Shown here: positions 1 through 9,747 of the stretch, piece after piece | Position numbering within the stretch: position 1 is the stretch's first letter | Layout of the letters: each line of letters opens with the position of its first letter | From: Lysinibacillus fusiformis | GTDB taxonomy: Bacteria > Bacillota > Bacilli > Bacillales_A > Planococcaceae | Direction of reading: 5' to 3' | DNA: 64,000 bases | Assembly: GCA_030027265.1 (NCBI GenBank) | Contig: JASENG010000010.1 | Span: 1 to 64,000, forward strand | Position numbers and translations under genes: made by a program | Notes under the pieces: generated by a model | Told to the model about the DNA's origin: nothing | The model's database searches: none | What the model saw: only the letters and a program-made list of their open reading frames with translations

Positions 1-376
1 GTCCACGAGACCTCTTATCGCGGACAACTCTCTCTGGTACTCCTCTGTTTTTGTCCGCGAGACCTCTTGTCGCGGACAACTCTCTCTTGGGCCACTCTGT
101 TTTTGTCCGCGAGACCCCTTGCCGCGGACAATTCTCTCTTGAGCCACTCTGTTTTTGTCCGCGAGACCTCTTGTCTCGGACAATTCTCTCTTGGGCCACT
201 CTGTTTTTGTCCGCGAGACCACTTGTCGCGGACAACTCTCTCTGGTACTCCTCCATATTTGTCCGCGAGACCACTTGTCGCGGACAACTCTCTCTTGCGC
301 CACTCTGTTTTTGTCCGCGAAACCACTTATCGCGGACAGCTCCCTTCACAATTTCCTCCAAGCTTGTCCATCAACT
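1..376. repeat. Tandem array of seven 52-bp hairpin units
   Basis: Units start at 1, 53, 105, 157, 209, 261 and 313, a constant 52-bp period; a decayed eighth start lies at 366. Each unit begins with an inverted repeat, GTCCGCGA and TCGCGGAC around a 9-nt loop, extended in most copies by TT/AA to a 10-bp stem. The remaining 27 nt is C/T-rich and comes in two versions: one containing GGTACTCCTC (units 1 and 5) and one containing GGCCACTCTG or a close variant (units 2, 3, 4, 6). The array is GC-rich against AT-rich surroundings and touches the left window edge, so its full length is unknown. Because 52 is not a multiple of three, long open frames occur on both strands; these look spurious. I recall similar TTGTCCGCGA repeats scattered in related genomes, but this is memory, not a search. 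Confidence 0.9.
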
Positions 377-491
377 TCATTTTCTCTTCTAATTTAACTT
401 GTGAATGCGAATTTAATTTTAAGACGATGGATTTTTCGCAATATTTAAACTAAAATAAAATTATAAATTTATTAATGAAAGGGTGAGGCAT

Positions 492-1399
492 CTGATTTAT
501 AAAACTTGAAGAAAACCTTTGCAGCTAACTCTTCTAAAAAATTTAGAATCTCGAATGACACTAGAAAAAAACGATAGACAATATTACTATAATCTTAGTA
601 AAGGCTTTGAAGGAGAACTGCTTTTTGACACTTATATCGAGAAACTTACGTGTGATTGTTTAATTTTAAATGACTTATTGCTCAGCCAAAATAACCAAAC
701 TTTTCAAATTGATTCTTTATTAATATTGCCGAATACGATTCATATTTTTGAAATTAAAAATTATGAAGGAGAATATTATTTTGAATCCAATCGGTTCTTT
801 AAAAAAGATCATAAAGAAATCTCCAATCCTTTAATCCAATTGCAAAGAACAGAAACATTATTACGCCAATGGTTAATTAAATACAATTTCTCGACTCCCA
901 TCCAGTCTTCTGTTGTTTTTATAAACACCGGATTCACTTTGTACCAAGCTCCCTTAGACAAACCTCTTATTTTACCAACGCAACTTAATCAATTTATAAA
1001 AAGTCTGAATCCAGGACAATTCAAGATATACAAAATAAAAATCTCGCCGATAAATTACTCGACCTCCATATTCTCGAATATCCCTTACAAGTGCTTCCGA
1101 CTTATCATTACCATGATTTACAAAAAGGTGTTAAATGCAATACTTGTGCATCGTTTTCCATTAGTTCAACTAGATATAGGTCAGACATTATTTGTTCAAA
1201 ATGTCATAGCAACGAAAAAGTAGAATCTGCAGTAATTCGTACAATCGAAGAATTCCAACTCCTTTTTCCAGAAGAAAAGGTCACTGCCAACAAGATGTAT
1301 GAATGGTGCAGCCTTGAAATATCCCAAAGGACCTTACGAAGAATCCTAAATAAACACCTCACAAAAGCAGGAGCCAATCGCTGGATTTATTACTCATAA
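492..1399 (+). pseudogene. Nuclease-related (NERD) domain protein, degraded
   Basis: The translation from about 519 matches a NERD domain layout: a conserved GFEGE segment, then the nuclease-like core with IDSLLI and FEIKNYEGEYYF. The C-terminal half, with two Cys pairs (CNTC and CSKC, a zinc-ribbon look) and a helical tail, continues in a different frame from about 1040 to 1399. Reading frame 2 upstream of 1091 gives DKLLDLHILEYPLQVLP, the expected linker, so a frameshift lies near 1020-1045 in an A-rich run. At the 5' end a ribosome binding site (GGGTGAGG, 481-488) precedes CTG at 492 where the start should be, and an in-frame TGA interrupts codon 6 (507-509). Three lesions make a pseudogene more likely than a sequencing slip. 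NERD proteins are presumed DNA-processing enzymes; the function here is lost or undefined. Confidence 0.8.
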
Positions 1400-1451
1400 A
1401 ATCACTTTAACCACTTCTATTATTTCCAGGTACTCCGCAAACCTACAAACA

Positions 1452-1491
1452 ACAAAAAACCAACAAATTCTATTCGCATAAAATTTGCTGG
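1452..1491 (-). terminator. Rho-independent terminator of the GGDEF/EAL gene
   Basis: A 10-bp stem (CCAGCAAATT with AATTTGTTGG, one G-U pair) on the minus strand is followed by six T. It starts 7 bases after the stop codon of the GGDEF/EAL gene. Confidence 0.8.
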
Positions 1492-1497
1492 TTCAGG

Positions 1498-3150
1498 TTA
1501 GATTACTAGGTATTTTTCTACAATTTCTTCAACGGGAAGAGGTTTGTTGTAGAGGTAGCCTTGGCCTTTTTTACAGTGGTTGAGCTTCAGGAAGTTTTCC
1601 TGGGAGATTTCCTCAACACCTTCTGCAATTACGTCCATTTCCAAATTTTGCGAAAGGGCAATGATTGCTTTAACGATGGCCTCGTTTTTATCGTCTTTGT
1701 TCAAGTCTGCAATAAAGGATTGGTCTATTTTAATAATATCAATCGGATATTTCTTTAAATAGCTTAAGGAAGAGTAGCCCGTTCCAAAATCATCTACTGA
1801 AACGAATACCCCCAAAGTTTTTAGATTTTTAAGGATGCTTTCGGTTTCATCCACATTTACCATTGAGCTTTCCGTGATTTCCAATTCAATATATTTTGGT
1901 TCTACCTTATATCTTAGAATTACGCGTTCTACTTTCTCGGCAAAATTTTCTTGTTTAAATTGCTTTGGCGATATATTGACTGCAATTCGAACCGGTCGAT
2001 ATCCTTTTGCTTTCCATTCCTGCTGGTACTTGCAAACCTGCTCTAAAACCCATTCTCCAATTTGAATAATAAGCCCTGATGATTCTGCAATAGGAATAAA
2101 TTGAGAAGGAGGCACGAACCCAAACTTTGGATTATTCCATCTGATTAATGCTTCAAAACTATCAATTTCATATGTATCAAAGTCAATTTGCGGCTGTAAA
2201 TGCAGAGAAAGTTCATTAAATTCTATGGCTCTTCTTAAATGAGCCTCCATTAACACTTCGTTTTGGAACGTATGGCTCATTTCCTCACGATAAAATCGGA
2301 AGTGCGCACGTCCATGCTTTTTTACATAGAATAATGCTTGTTCAGCTTGATGCAATAAAGTCTCTAAATCGCGATATTGATCTGATGAAATCGTTGATAT
2401 TCCAATAGAACATGTGACAAAGTACTCATGTACATCAATCAAAAAAGGCTCCTTAAGCTGATCGTAAATTCTATTGACAACGAGCTCGACCTCTTCTCGA
2501 AGCGTATGCCGTATGATAAAGACAAACTCGTCCCCGCTATAATGATAAAGTTCGCAAGATTCGCTTGGGACTTGATTGAAGCGTTCGCTGATTTTCTTGA
2601 TCATTTCATCAGCTTTTTTCTTCCCGAGGGACTCGTTGTATTTTTTAAAGCGATCTAAATCAACTAATAAAAAAGAAATATGGCGCGCATCATTATAATT
2701 TTGGTAATGCTCAGACCATTTCATATTTAAGGCCCTTTTATTTAATAAGCCCGTAATTTCATTTTTATGTGCAGACAGGCTATATGGATGCTTTTCTTCA
2801 TTTACTCGTTTCATTATCAATGCAAAATATTTTTCTGAATTATATGCAATTGGCTGAATGAATAGAGATAATTGCTTGTCATGATTTTGAATGGAAATAA
2901 ATTCAACTTCTTCCTTTGGGCTACAGAGCATTTCCGCCAATACTTGCCAATTTACCCATTGAAAAAATACACTTGCATCCATTCCCTTCATATATGAAAC
3001 AGGGGACAGAATTGAGGCATTTGAATTAATCATTTCTACAGTAAACTTTCCTTCACTCTGTTCTTTCAAAATTACAACAGAATCAAATGGACTTAGTTTC
3101 ATCATATCTTGCAAGTAGTTTTCAAACTCCATTGTTGGAAAAGTAATCAT
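1498..3150 (-). CDS. GGDEF/EAL domain protein (c-di-GMP turnover)
   Basis: About 550 residues without membrane segments. The N-terminal 120 residues look PAS-like, followed by a GGDEF domain whose signature is SGDEF, then a complete EAL domain. The EAL half keeps the catalytic residues expected of an active phosphodiesterase: FEALIRW, NISPKQF, ELEITES, DDFGTGYSSL, KIDQSF and AEGVE. I infer degradation of cyclic di-GMP with a GGDEF half that is either weakly active or a GTP-sensing regulatory module; SGDEF does not settle this, and no RxxD inhibitory site precedes it. An ATG at 3162 is possible, but GGGGG five bases before the ATG at 3150 makes the latter the better start. The gene is single, with its own terminator. 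Confidence 0.88.
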   Translation of the reverse strand: MITFPTMEFENYLQDMMKLSPFDSVVILKEQSEGKFTVEMINSNASILSPVSYMKGMDASVFFQWVNWQVLAEMLCSPKEEVEFISIQNHDKQLSLFIQPIAYNSEKYFALIMKRVNEEKHPYSLSAHKNEITGLLNKRALNMKWSEHYQNYNDARHISFLLVDLDRFKKYNESLGKKKADEMIKKISERFNQVPSESCELYHYSGDEFVFIIRHTLREEVELVVNRIYDQLKEPFLIDVHEYFVTCSIGISTISSDQYRDLETLLHQAEQALFYVKKHGRAHFRFYREEMSHTFQNEVLMEAHLRRAIEFNELSLHLQPQIDFDTYEIDSFEALIRWNNPKFGFVPPSQFIPIAESSGLIIQIGEWVLEQVCKYQQEWKAKGYRPVRIAVNISPKQFKQENFAEKVERVILRYKVEPKYIELEITESSMVNVDETESILKNLKTLGVFVSVDDFGTGYSSLSYLKKYPIDIIKIDQSFIADLNKDDKNEAIVKAIIALSQNLEMDVIAEGVEEISQENFLKLNHCKKGQGYLYNKPLPVEEIVEKYLVI

Positions 3151-3311
3151 ATGATCCCCCATTAGCTACATGACGTGATGCAGAAAGTAAATATAGTTAT
3201 ATTATAACACTATAATCCAGTACATATTGATATTTCCATTTAATTTTAGGTCATTTGTACAACTAAATCAACTTACCAGTCAAAAAGTACATTTAAATAT
3301 GATTTATTACC

Positions 3312-3346
3312 TATAAAAATACCATTTCCCACCTGTTAAAGGTGGG
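3312..3346 (-). terminator. Possible terminator of the ppx-ppk operon
   Basis: A perfect 7-bp hairpin (CCCACCT with AGGTGGG, 5-nt loop) at 3328-3346 lies 54 bases after the ppk stop. The T tract on the minus strand is interrupted and weak, so termination is plausible rather than certain. Confidence 0.45.
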
Positions 3347-3399
3347 GGTAATATTTTATGAAAATAATAAAGTGCACCTAACTTCAAAACAATTTCTTT

Positions 3400-5562
3400 T
3401 TACTCTTCCTCTACTACCGTACTCATGGCTTCAAGTAAAAACTCTTCTTGAGAATTTATTTTTGGAATTGACTCATTTACTTCTTTATAATGATATTTTC
3501 CTGTAGAGTCTTGGATACGTGCTTTTACTGTGTCAGCTAGCTGCGTTAATAAGATATCCATCACTCTATGCTTGATGTCTTGAGAGTATAGCGGGAATAA
3601 TATTTCAACACGTTTGACCATATTTCGCGTCATTAAATCGGCAGAAGATAAAAAGATTTTATTTTCCCCGTTATGATGGAACCAATAGATTCGTGTATGC
3701 TCTAAAAAGCGCCCAACGATGCTTGTAACCGTAATATTGTCGCTAATGCCTGGAATACCCGGACGCAAACAGCAAATTCCGCGAATGACAAGCTCCACTT
3801 TGACTCCATTAATCGAAGCCTCGTAAAACTTCATAATTAGGTCCTTGTCTGTTAAGGAATTCATTTTTGCACGAATAAAGCCGTTTCCGTGTTTTTTATG
3901 GCAGCGGATTTCTTCATCGATTAATTCTATAAATTCATCTCGGATGTCAAAAGGTGCTACAACTAGATGATGGAATTTTGGTTTTTCTGTATATCCACTT
4001 AAATAATTAAAGAAGTTTGTTGCATCAATGCCAAATTCCTTTACAGACGTGATAATTCCCATATCTGTATAAAACTTGGCCGTGGCGTCATTATAATTTC
4101 CTGTTCCTAAGTGAACAAAACGTTCGATTTTTCCGTTATTTTGACGAACAACCAAGGTAATTTTGGAATGGGTTTTCAGATTATTCATGCCGTAAATGAC
4201 AAGACATCCCGCCTGCTCTAATTCTTTTGCCCAGTGTACATTATTTTCCTCATCAAAACGTGCCTTTAATTCAACTAGTACGGTAACCTGTTTCCCATTT
4301 TCAGCAGCTTGTTTTAAAGCATTGATAATGGGTGAATTACCACTTACACGATATAAGGTTTGTTTAATTGCCAATACTGAAGGATCCGTTGCTGCTTCAG
4401 CCACAAAATCCACGATTGGTTCAAAGGATTCATATGGATGATGGAAAAAGAGATCCTGTGTTAGTGCTTTTTCAAAGAGATTTTCATTCGAAGCTAAATC
4501 CTTTGGGGGCAGAGGTATGAAGCTTTCATACTCTAAGTGTTCACGCCCGACAGAGATTTTCCTCATAAAGCTAAACAGAAATGTTAAATCCAGCGGACCG
4601 CCGATTTTAAATACATCGGATTCTTGAATTTCAAATTCTTCCAATAAGTAGTCAAGGACCTCATCGCTCATTTCACCATCGCGAACTTCCAGTCGGCTGC
4701 CAACGCCCCATTTTCGTTTTTTCAGCTCTTTTTCAATTTCAACCAATAAGTCGCGTGCACCTTCTTCATGAATCGTTAAATCGGCATTTCGAGTTAAACG
4801 GAAGGCTTGAATAGACTTCACATTATATCCAAAGAAAAGCTTTTCAATATGAGAAGTGATGACATCTTCCAAAAGCACAAACACCTTTTCTCCCTTTTCA
4901 CTTGGCACTTCTATAAAACGATCTAGAACGGAGGGTACCTGTACGATTGCTACTTTTTCGCTGTTTTCGCTGTACATATTTTCCTCGATCATGACAAGCA
5001 AGTTCAATGTTCTTCCTATTAAAGTAGGGAAAGGACGGTATGCATCCACGGCAACTGGCGTTAATACCGGGAAAATAGTCTCCTCGAACAATTCGTTGAC
5101 AAATTGCTTTTGATTTTCATTTAAAGATTTAAATTCACGAACATATACTTTTTCTTGCGGCAATAAATCATGAACTAGATATCGATATACTTCCATTTGT
5201 CTTCGAACAAGCGCTTGAGTTTTTTCAGCAATTTTAGCTAGTTGTTCCTTTGGAGTAAGCCCGGACTTATTTTCAGGCTTATGGAAACCTGCTCTTACTT
5301 GATCCTGCAATCCTGCTACTCGCACCATAAAAAATTCATCCAGATTCGAGCTGAAAATAGCTAAAAATTTCAATCGTTCTAGTAATGGATTCGCTTCATC
5401 CTCTGCTTCTTCCAACACGCGTTCATTAAACGCCAGCCAGCTCAACTCCCGATTATTGTAATATTTTGGTTTAGCAATTTCTTCTAAAATATAATCATAA
5501 TCAAAATCCATCAACTCTTTATTTTTTTCTCCATAAGAGTCTAGTTGAACCTCAGTAGTCAT
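3400..5562 (-). CDS. ppk: Polyphosphate kinase (PPK1)
   Basis: 720 residues, the usual PPK1 length. PPK1 reversibly transfers the gamma-phosphate of ATP onto polyphosphate. The N domain (YYNNRELSWLAFNERVLEEA), the head domain and the two C-terminal phospholipase-D-like domains are recognisable. The autophosphorylated histidine is His465 in LKTHSKI, followed by VHLGTGNYND and the second histidine region RIYWFHHNGENK. The start overlaps the end of ppx by 4 bases (ATGA), so the two genes are translationally coupled. The pairing of a polyphosphate-making and a polyphosphate-degrading enzyme in one operon is known in several bacteria; Bacillus subtilis lacks this pair as far as I recall. Confidence 0.97.
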   Translation of the reverse strand: MTTEVQLDSYGEKNKELMDFDYDYILEEIAKPKYYNNRELSWLAFNERVLEEAEDEANPLLERLKFLAIFSSNLDEFFMVRVAGLQDQVRAGFHKPENKSGLTPKEQLAKIAEKTQALVRRQMEVYRYLVHDLLPQEKVYVREFKSLNENQKQFVNELFEETIFPVLTPVAVDAYRPFPTLIGRTLNLLVMIEENMYSENSEKVAIVQVPSVLDRFIEVPSEKGEKVFVLLEDVITSHIEKLFFGYNVKSIQAFRLTRNADLTIHEEGARDLLVEIEKELKKRKWGVGSRLEVRDGEMSDEVLDYLLEEFEIQESDVFKIGGPLDLTFLFSFMRKISVGREHLEYESFIPLPPKDLASNENLFEKALTQDLFFHHPYESFEPIVDFVAEAATDPSVLAIKQTLYRVSGNSPIINALKQAAENGKQVTVLVELKARFDEENNVHWAKELEQAGCLVIYGMNNLKTHSKITLVVRQNNGKIERFVHLGTGNYNDATAKFYTDMGIITSVKEFGIDATNFFNYLSGYTEKPKFHHLVVAPFDIRDEFIELIDEEIRCHKKHGNGFIRAKMNSLTDKDLIMKFYEASINGVKVELVIRGICCLRPGIPGISDNITVTSIVGRFLEHTRIYWFHHNGENKIFLSSADLMTRNMVKRVEILFPLYSQDIKHRVMDILLTQLADTVKARIQDSTGKYHYKEVNESIPKINSQEEFLLEAMSTVVEEE

Positions 5563-7127
5563 CTCTTTTCACCCTTTTTATAAAAATGAATTTGAACTGG
5601 TTTTTTAAATAACCGTTCTATATGTTTTTTTTGACGGTCACATTGATAGATTTCAGCCATTGGAAGATGATCTGCTTCTATAAGAACGATGATATGAATA
5701 ACATCATCTACTTTTTCAAATTTCACAGATTCTACAATATTGCGCTTTGATACATTGAAGGCATATATAAATTTCAGCAAAGCTCCGTAATCTCTAAGTG
5801 TTTTTAACTCTTCTCGAGATATCCATGTAATAAAAGGCGCTGAAAATCTTCTAAAGTAATCCTTATTTTTGTAAGATGCAAGCAGCGCAAGCTTTACACG
5901 GTCAATATGATTCATACCTGCGATGGATTGGTTTGCAAGCAAGTAAAATGTATGCCGATTAGAGGAATCCTGTTCAATATATTCTCCTATTGCAAATACT
6001 TGAGCAGCCCTTTTCAATAACTCCAAATGTTTTTCGTTATACTCGCATAGATTTAAACGACAGCACTCCTGGTAAAATTGTTCCGTTATTCGTCTGAGGA
6101 AAATGGATTCTTCTTCTGAACGGCCATATTCAAAGCTAATACGCCTTGCATATCCATCAAATACATTGTACTTATCAAAAGCGCTTTTATTGCTTTGAAG
6201 AACACGATTATATATTAACCCTTCCCGTAAACCTTTTTTGCTGATTTGGAAAGCATTTGCGTTAACAATCGCCATTAATTCCCGAAATACTTCTAAAGCA
6301 ATACCGATAATGTCTGCTCGATCTGAAGACAGTCCGTCTAATTGTTTCAACTGTTCGAAAGTCAACTTTTCAATATATTGACTTAAACTCAAGATATCAT
6401 CGATTTTGATTTCATACTGATGTACTCCTGATATAGGGTAATCCACAAGTTGTTGATGAATTTGCGCTATGTTTCGTGCACTCCCACCAATTCCGATGAC
6501 TGGCAGCGCTGCTTCCTGAATCCAGTCAAGCTGCTCAAATTGCTGTCTTACATACTGTTGTAATAATAACTTTTCTTCTTGATTGATTACTTCGCCTGAA
6601 ACGAACTTTTCTTTAAGAGAAACGGTACCGAAAGGAAAACTAATTGTTTTTTGCAGCTTTTTATCTTCAAATAATGTGATTTCCGTTGAACCGCCACCAA
6701 TATCAATCGTAACGGCAGATTTCGTATCCATTGAATGAGCTACTGCAACAAACCCAAAATAGGCTTCTTCTTCCTCAGTTAATAAATCAATGAGGATTCC
6801 TGTTTCCTTTTCCATCCGTTCAATGATAGCCTGGTTATTTTTGGCTTGACGAATTGCTGCGGTTGCAGTTGCTTTAATATCCGTTACTTCATAATCATCA
6901 ATAATCTTTTTAAAAGAACTTAATGTCTCGGCCAGCAATACAATACCTTCTTCAGACATTTCTCCATCCGCTTGCAGATACGTTCGCAATCTTGCAACTG
7001 TTTTAATATTTCCAAATTCTCTTAAGCCTTCTAGTCTATTATATTTATAAAGTACGAGACGTATTGTGTTTGAACCAATATCAATAATAGCTGTTTTTAG
7101 ATTTTCCATTTGTTCTATAGTTATCAC
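5559..7127 (-). CDS. ppx: Exopolyphosphatase, Ppx/GppA family
   Basis: About 520 residues. The N-terminal actin-like ATPase fold is clear: the first phosphate motif AIIDIGSNTIRLVLY, the second VTIDIGGGSTEI, and GIGGSARN. The C-terminal 200 residues look like the HD-like helical domain of long Ppx enzymes. The enzyme removes terminal phosphate from polyphosphate, and related proteins also hydrolyse pppGpp. The annotated start is a GTG preceded by AGAGAG; the ATG six codons in (7109) aligns with the usual family start but has no good ribosome site, so the start is uncertain by 18 bases. It is the first gene of the ppx-ppk operon and overlaps ppk by 4 bases. Confidence 0.95.
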   Translation of the reverse strand: MITIEQMENLKTAIIDIGSNTIRLVLYKYNRLEGLREFGNIKTVARLRTYLQADGEMSEEGIVLLAETLSSFKKIIDDYEVTDIKATATAAIRQAKNNQAIIERMEKETGILIDLLTEEEEAYFGFVAVAHSMDTKSAVTIDIGGGSTEITLFEDKKLQKTISFPFGTVSLKEKFVSGEVINQEEKLLLQQYVRQQFEQLDWIQEAALPVIGIGGSARNIAQIHQQLVDYPISGVHQYEIKIDDILSLSQYIEKLTFEQLKQLDGLSSDRADIIGIALEVFRELMAIVNANAFQISKKGLREGLIYNRVLQSNKSAFDKYNVFDGYARRISFEYGRSEEESIFLRRITEQFYQECCRLNLCEYNEKHLELLKRAAQVFAIGEYIEQDSSNRHTFYLLANQSIAGMNHIDRVKLALLASYKNKDYFRRFSAPFITWISREELKTLRDYGALLKFIYAFNVSKRNIVESVKFEKVDDVIHIIVLIEADHLPMAEIYQCDRQKKHIERLFKKPVQIHFYKKGEKR

Positions 7128-7210
7128 TTCTCTCTTTGAAATTTCATAGGTGAGACACGCTTCTATATACTAAAGAATGGTTTAATTAATTCGACTTTAA
7201 ACACATTAAG

Positions 7211-7259
7211 AAAAAAGAACACGGTAACGAAAACCTAAAAAGGTATCCGACCGTGTTCT
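7211..7259 (-). terminator. Terminator of cheV
   Basis: The arms AGAACACGGT and ACCGTGTTCT form a 10-bp perfect outer stem with a second small stem inside the loop, followed on the minus strand by six T. It lies about 85 bases after the cheV stop. Confidence 0.85.
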
Positions 7260-7344
7260 AAATGGTAACTCAATTTGCCATGGAAAGAGCCTTCTACTGA
7301 ATAAAAAATGTAATTTTATGGATACCCTAAAAGTGAATACTCCG

Positions 7345-8247
7345 TTATAGAATTAACTCATCAACTTTTAAAATCAGCTCAGCAATATCAGGTTTGCTAA
7401 TTTGTTCTTCCGCCCCCACTACTTCACCTTTATGGCGAAGATCATCCGTAATCAAGCTAGAGAAAATTATGACTGGAAGTTTCTCTAGTGAAGGATTTGA
7501 TTTTATTTTTTTGGTAAAATGGTGTCCATCCATTTGTGGCATCTCAATATCCGTTACCACTAATTGTACATGCTCTTCAATATTGCTGCCTGTACGAAGC
7601 AATGACTCAAGATAATCATGAGCATCGCGCCCGTTTTCAAAAAATTCCAGGTTCACATATCCTGCTTCATGCATCGTATCATGCAATAATTTTCTAAGTA
7701 ACGGCGAATCCTCTGCAATAACGATTTTCTTTTCAGATCGCTCGCGTTTCCCTAATTTTTTAACAGATTCCACGTTAATTCCTGAATCAGGGTTAATATC
7801 CACCATGATTTTTTCGAAATCTAATAATAAAATCATCGAGTCCTCTTGTTTAATTACCCCGATTACTTGACTTGAACCGCCTTGATACATATCGGAAGGC
7901 TTTTCGATTTCATTCCAGGAAATTCGATGGATTTGAGTAACATTGTCAACATGGAAAACAACCTTTTGTTTATTAAATTCCGCGACAATGTATTTTTGCT
8001 GTGCACTGAATGCACCATTTGAAATGCCTAATACTTTTAGCATATTAACCACTGGCAAGACTTCACCACGAAGCTGTACAATTCCTTCCACATGGTGATG
8101 TGCATGTGGGATAAAAGTAACCGGAATTGGCTGAATAATTTCTTTGACCTTTATGACATTAATACCAAATTTATTATTAGCGACTTCAAATTCTACAATT
8201 TCGAGTTCATTTGTTCCGCTTTCTAGCAAGATCCCTTTATGATCCAA
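7345..8247 (-). CDS. cheV: Chemotaxis coupling protein CheV (CheW-receiver fusion)
   Basis: 300 residues, the family length. A CheW-like domain (residues about 12-155, with VEGIVQLRGEVLPVVNM) is joined to a receiver domain (about 173-298). The receiver has the acidic pocket AED (178-180), the phosphorylated Asp233 in VVTDIEMPQMDG, Ser in IFSS and Lys in SKPD. CheV couples chemoreceptors to CheA and takes part in adaptation when phosphorylated. The start is TTG with GGAAAGAG five bases upstream. It stands alone, away from any flagellar cluster in the window, and has a strong terminator. Confidence 0.95.
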   Translation of the reverse strand: MDHKGILLESGTNELEIVEFEVANNKFGINVIKVKEIIQPIPVTFIPHAHHHVEGIVQLRGEVLPVVNMLKVLGISNGAFSAQQKYIVAEFNKQKVVFHVDNVTQIHRISWNEIEKPSDMYQGGSSQVIGVIKQEDSMILLLDFEKIMVDINPDSGINVESVKKLGKRERSEKKIVIAEDSPLLRKLLHDTMHEAGYVNLEFFENGRDAHDYLESLLRTGSNIEEHVQLVVTDIEMPQMDGHHFTKKIKSNPSLEKLPVIIFSSLITDDLRHKGEVVGAEEQISKPDIAELILKVDELIL

Positions 8248-8345
8248 ATCACTCTTTCCTTTCCCGACTAAAATAGTATTATTTTAGCAACTTTTGATAC
8301 AGATTTTTATAAGTAAATTGTAACATAGGGGAAGGTTTTCTCCTA

Positions 8346-9665
8346 TCATCTATTTTTTTCAGGTTTAACTTTTAAATGTATGAGAAGACCTATTACAGTG
8401 AGTATGATTAATGAACCTAAAGCAACTCTGCTTGCCAATGTACCATAGTCTTTCATGACTAATGTGACAGTTCCATAAATAGCCGGCCCAATAATGGATG
8501 ATACCTTACCGGAAAAAGCGAAGAGGCCGAAAAATTGTCCGCGCTTTTCGTCTGGTGATAATTCAATGATTAACGTTCTGGAAGTTACCCACATGGAACC
8601 AAGTGAAACACCAAACAAACTGCCGGCAATCCAGAACATTCCCTGTGTAGTGGCAAATACAGCTAAAAACAAAGCGATAATCATAATGATTGAAACAATC
8701 GTTACAGCTTGTTTTGCGCCAATCGCTTTTGCTATATACCCAAAAATCATCGACCCAATGACAGTGGCAATTGTACTGACTAAATATAAAACAATAAATT
8801 GGCCGGATGTAAACCCTACAATCGCCGTAGCATAGACCGCCATCATGGCAATGGTTGTTGCAATGGCATCATTTAAGAAAAAGTAAGCAATCATAAAGGT
8901 AAAGATAGCTTTATACTTCTTCATTTCCTTAAAAGTGTGAATGATTTCCTTATAGCCTTCGATAAATTTGATCTTTTTTCTTTGCTCTTTCGGAATCGGC
9001 TTATCTTTTATAAAGAAAAATAACGGCAATGAGAAGATAAGATACAGAATCGCCGTTGGTATAAAGGCACGGTGGAAATCTCCATCATTTACAAGCAAGT
9101 AAACAAGCAACCCGCAAATCGTTCCCAAATAACCAACAGCCACGCCAAATCCAGAAATAAGCGGCATCTCTTCTTTTGTGCCAAGATCTCCCATCATCGA
9201 ATCATAAAATACTAAACTTGAATTGAAGAAAAACTTCGCAATAACAAAACTAACGACAACTAAATATAAACTAAGTGGAACACCGGAATAATTTACACTA
9301 AAATCCAAGCTTCCAACAATCCCCATTACAAATGTAAAAAGGATGGAGATTGACGCAAACCATACGATAAAACGCTTTTTCAGCCCTGTATTATCAATCC
9401 ATACACCAAAGAGCGGCGAAAAGAGGACCAAGAAGAAACTTGCTACCGCATTGGCATAGGAAATAAATGTACTGGCTACCTGCTGCCTTACTTCATCAGT
9501 CCCTAATACTTCGTCCATATAAAAAGGAAAAAAAACTGTATTGATGTTAGATGAAAAAATGGTATTCGCAAAATCATAGAAAGCCCATGAAAGGATTGGT
9601 AATGATAGATATAAGGCAATTGGTCCTCTTGTGTTCGACCTTTGCTTACTGATTGTTTTCCCCAA
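8346..9665 (-). CDS. MFS transporter, UMF1/Atg22-like
   Basis: About 440 residues with 12 predicted membrane segments. The opening SWAFYDFANTIFSSNINTVFFPFYM is typical of the UMF1 (vacuole effluxer Atg22-like) group of the major facilitator superfamily, as is the loop SPLFGVWIDNTGLKKR after the second segment. Substrate unknown; related fungal proteins export amino acids from the vacuole, which does not define a bacterial role. A TTG at 9698 opens the frame, but the TTG at 9665 has AGGGGCG eight bases before it and is preferred. About 80 bases separate it from the upstream dehydrogenase gene, with no terminator seen between, so co-transcription is possible. Confidence 0.85.
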   Translation of the reverse strand: MGKTISKQRSNTRGPIALYLSLPILSWAFYDFANTIFSSNINTVFFPFYMDEVLGTDEVRQQVASTFISYANAVASFFLVLFSPLFGVWIDNTGLKKRFIVWFASISILFTFVMGIVGSLDFSVNYSGVPLSLYLVVVSFVIAKFFFNSSLVFYDSMMGDLGTKEEMPLISGFGVAVGYLGTICGLLVYLLVNDGDFHRAFIPTAILYLIFSLPLFFFIKDKPIPKEQRKKIKFIEGYKEIIHTFKEMKKYKAIFTFMIAYFFLNDAIATTIAMMAVYATAIVGFTSGQFIVLYLVSTIATVIGSMIFGYIAKAIGAKQAVTIVSIIMIIALFLAVFATTQGMFWIAGSLFGVSLGSMWVTSRTLIIELSPDEKRGQFFGLFAFSGKVSSIIGPAIYGTVTLVMKDYGTLASRVALGSLIILTVIGLLIHLKVKPEKNR

Positions 9666-9747
9666 AGCGTTCGCCCCTATCTTTCTATTGTTCAACAAAC
9701 ACGCTCATCATTTTTAAACTGTTCAGATAATTCTGGGTTAGTAAAAA

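Noticed and set aside
1-376. CRISPR array
   Set aside because: The intervals are not unique; they fall into two near-identical versions, and no cas genes are nearby.
15-453. Four long open frames on both strands in the 52-bp repeat array
   Set aside because: They arise because the repeat lacks stops in several frames; they have no ribosome sites and consist only of repeat-encoded residues.
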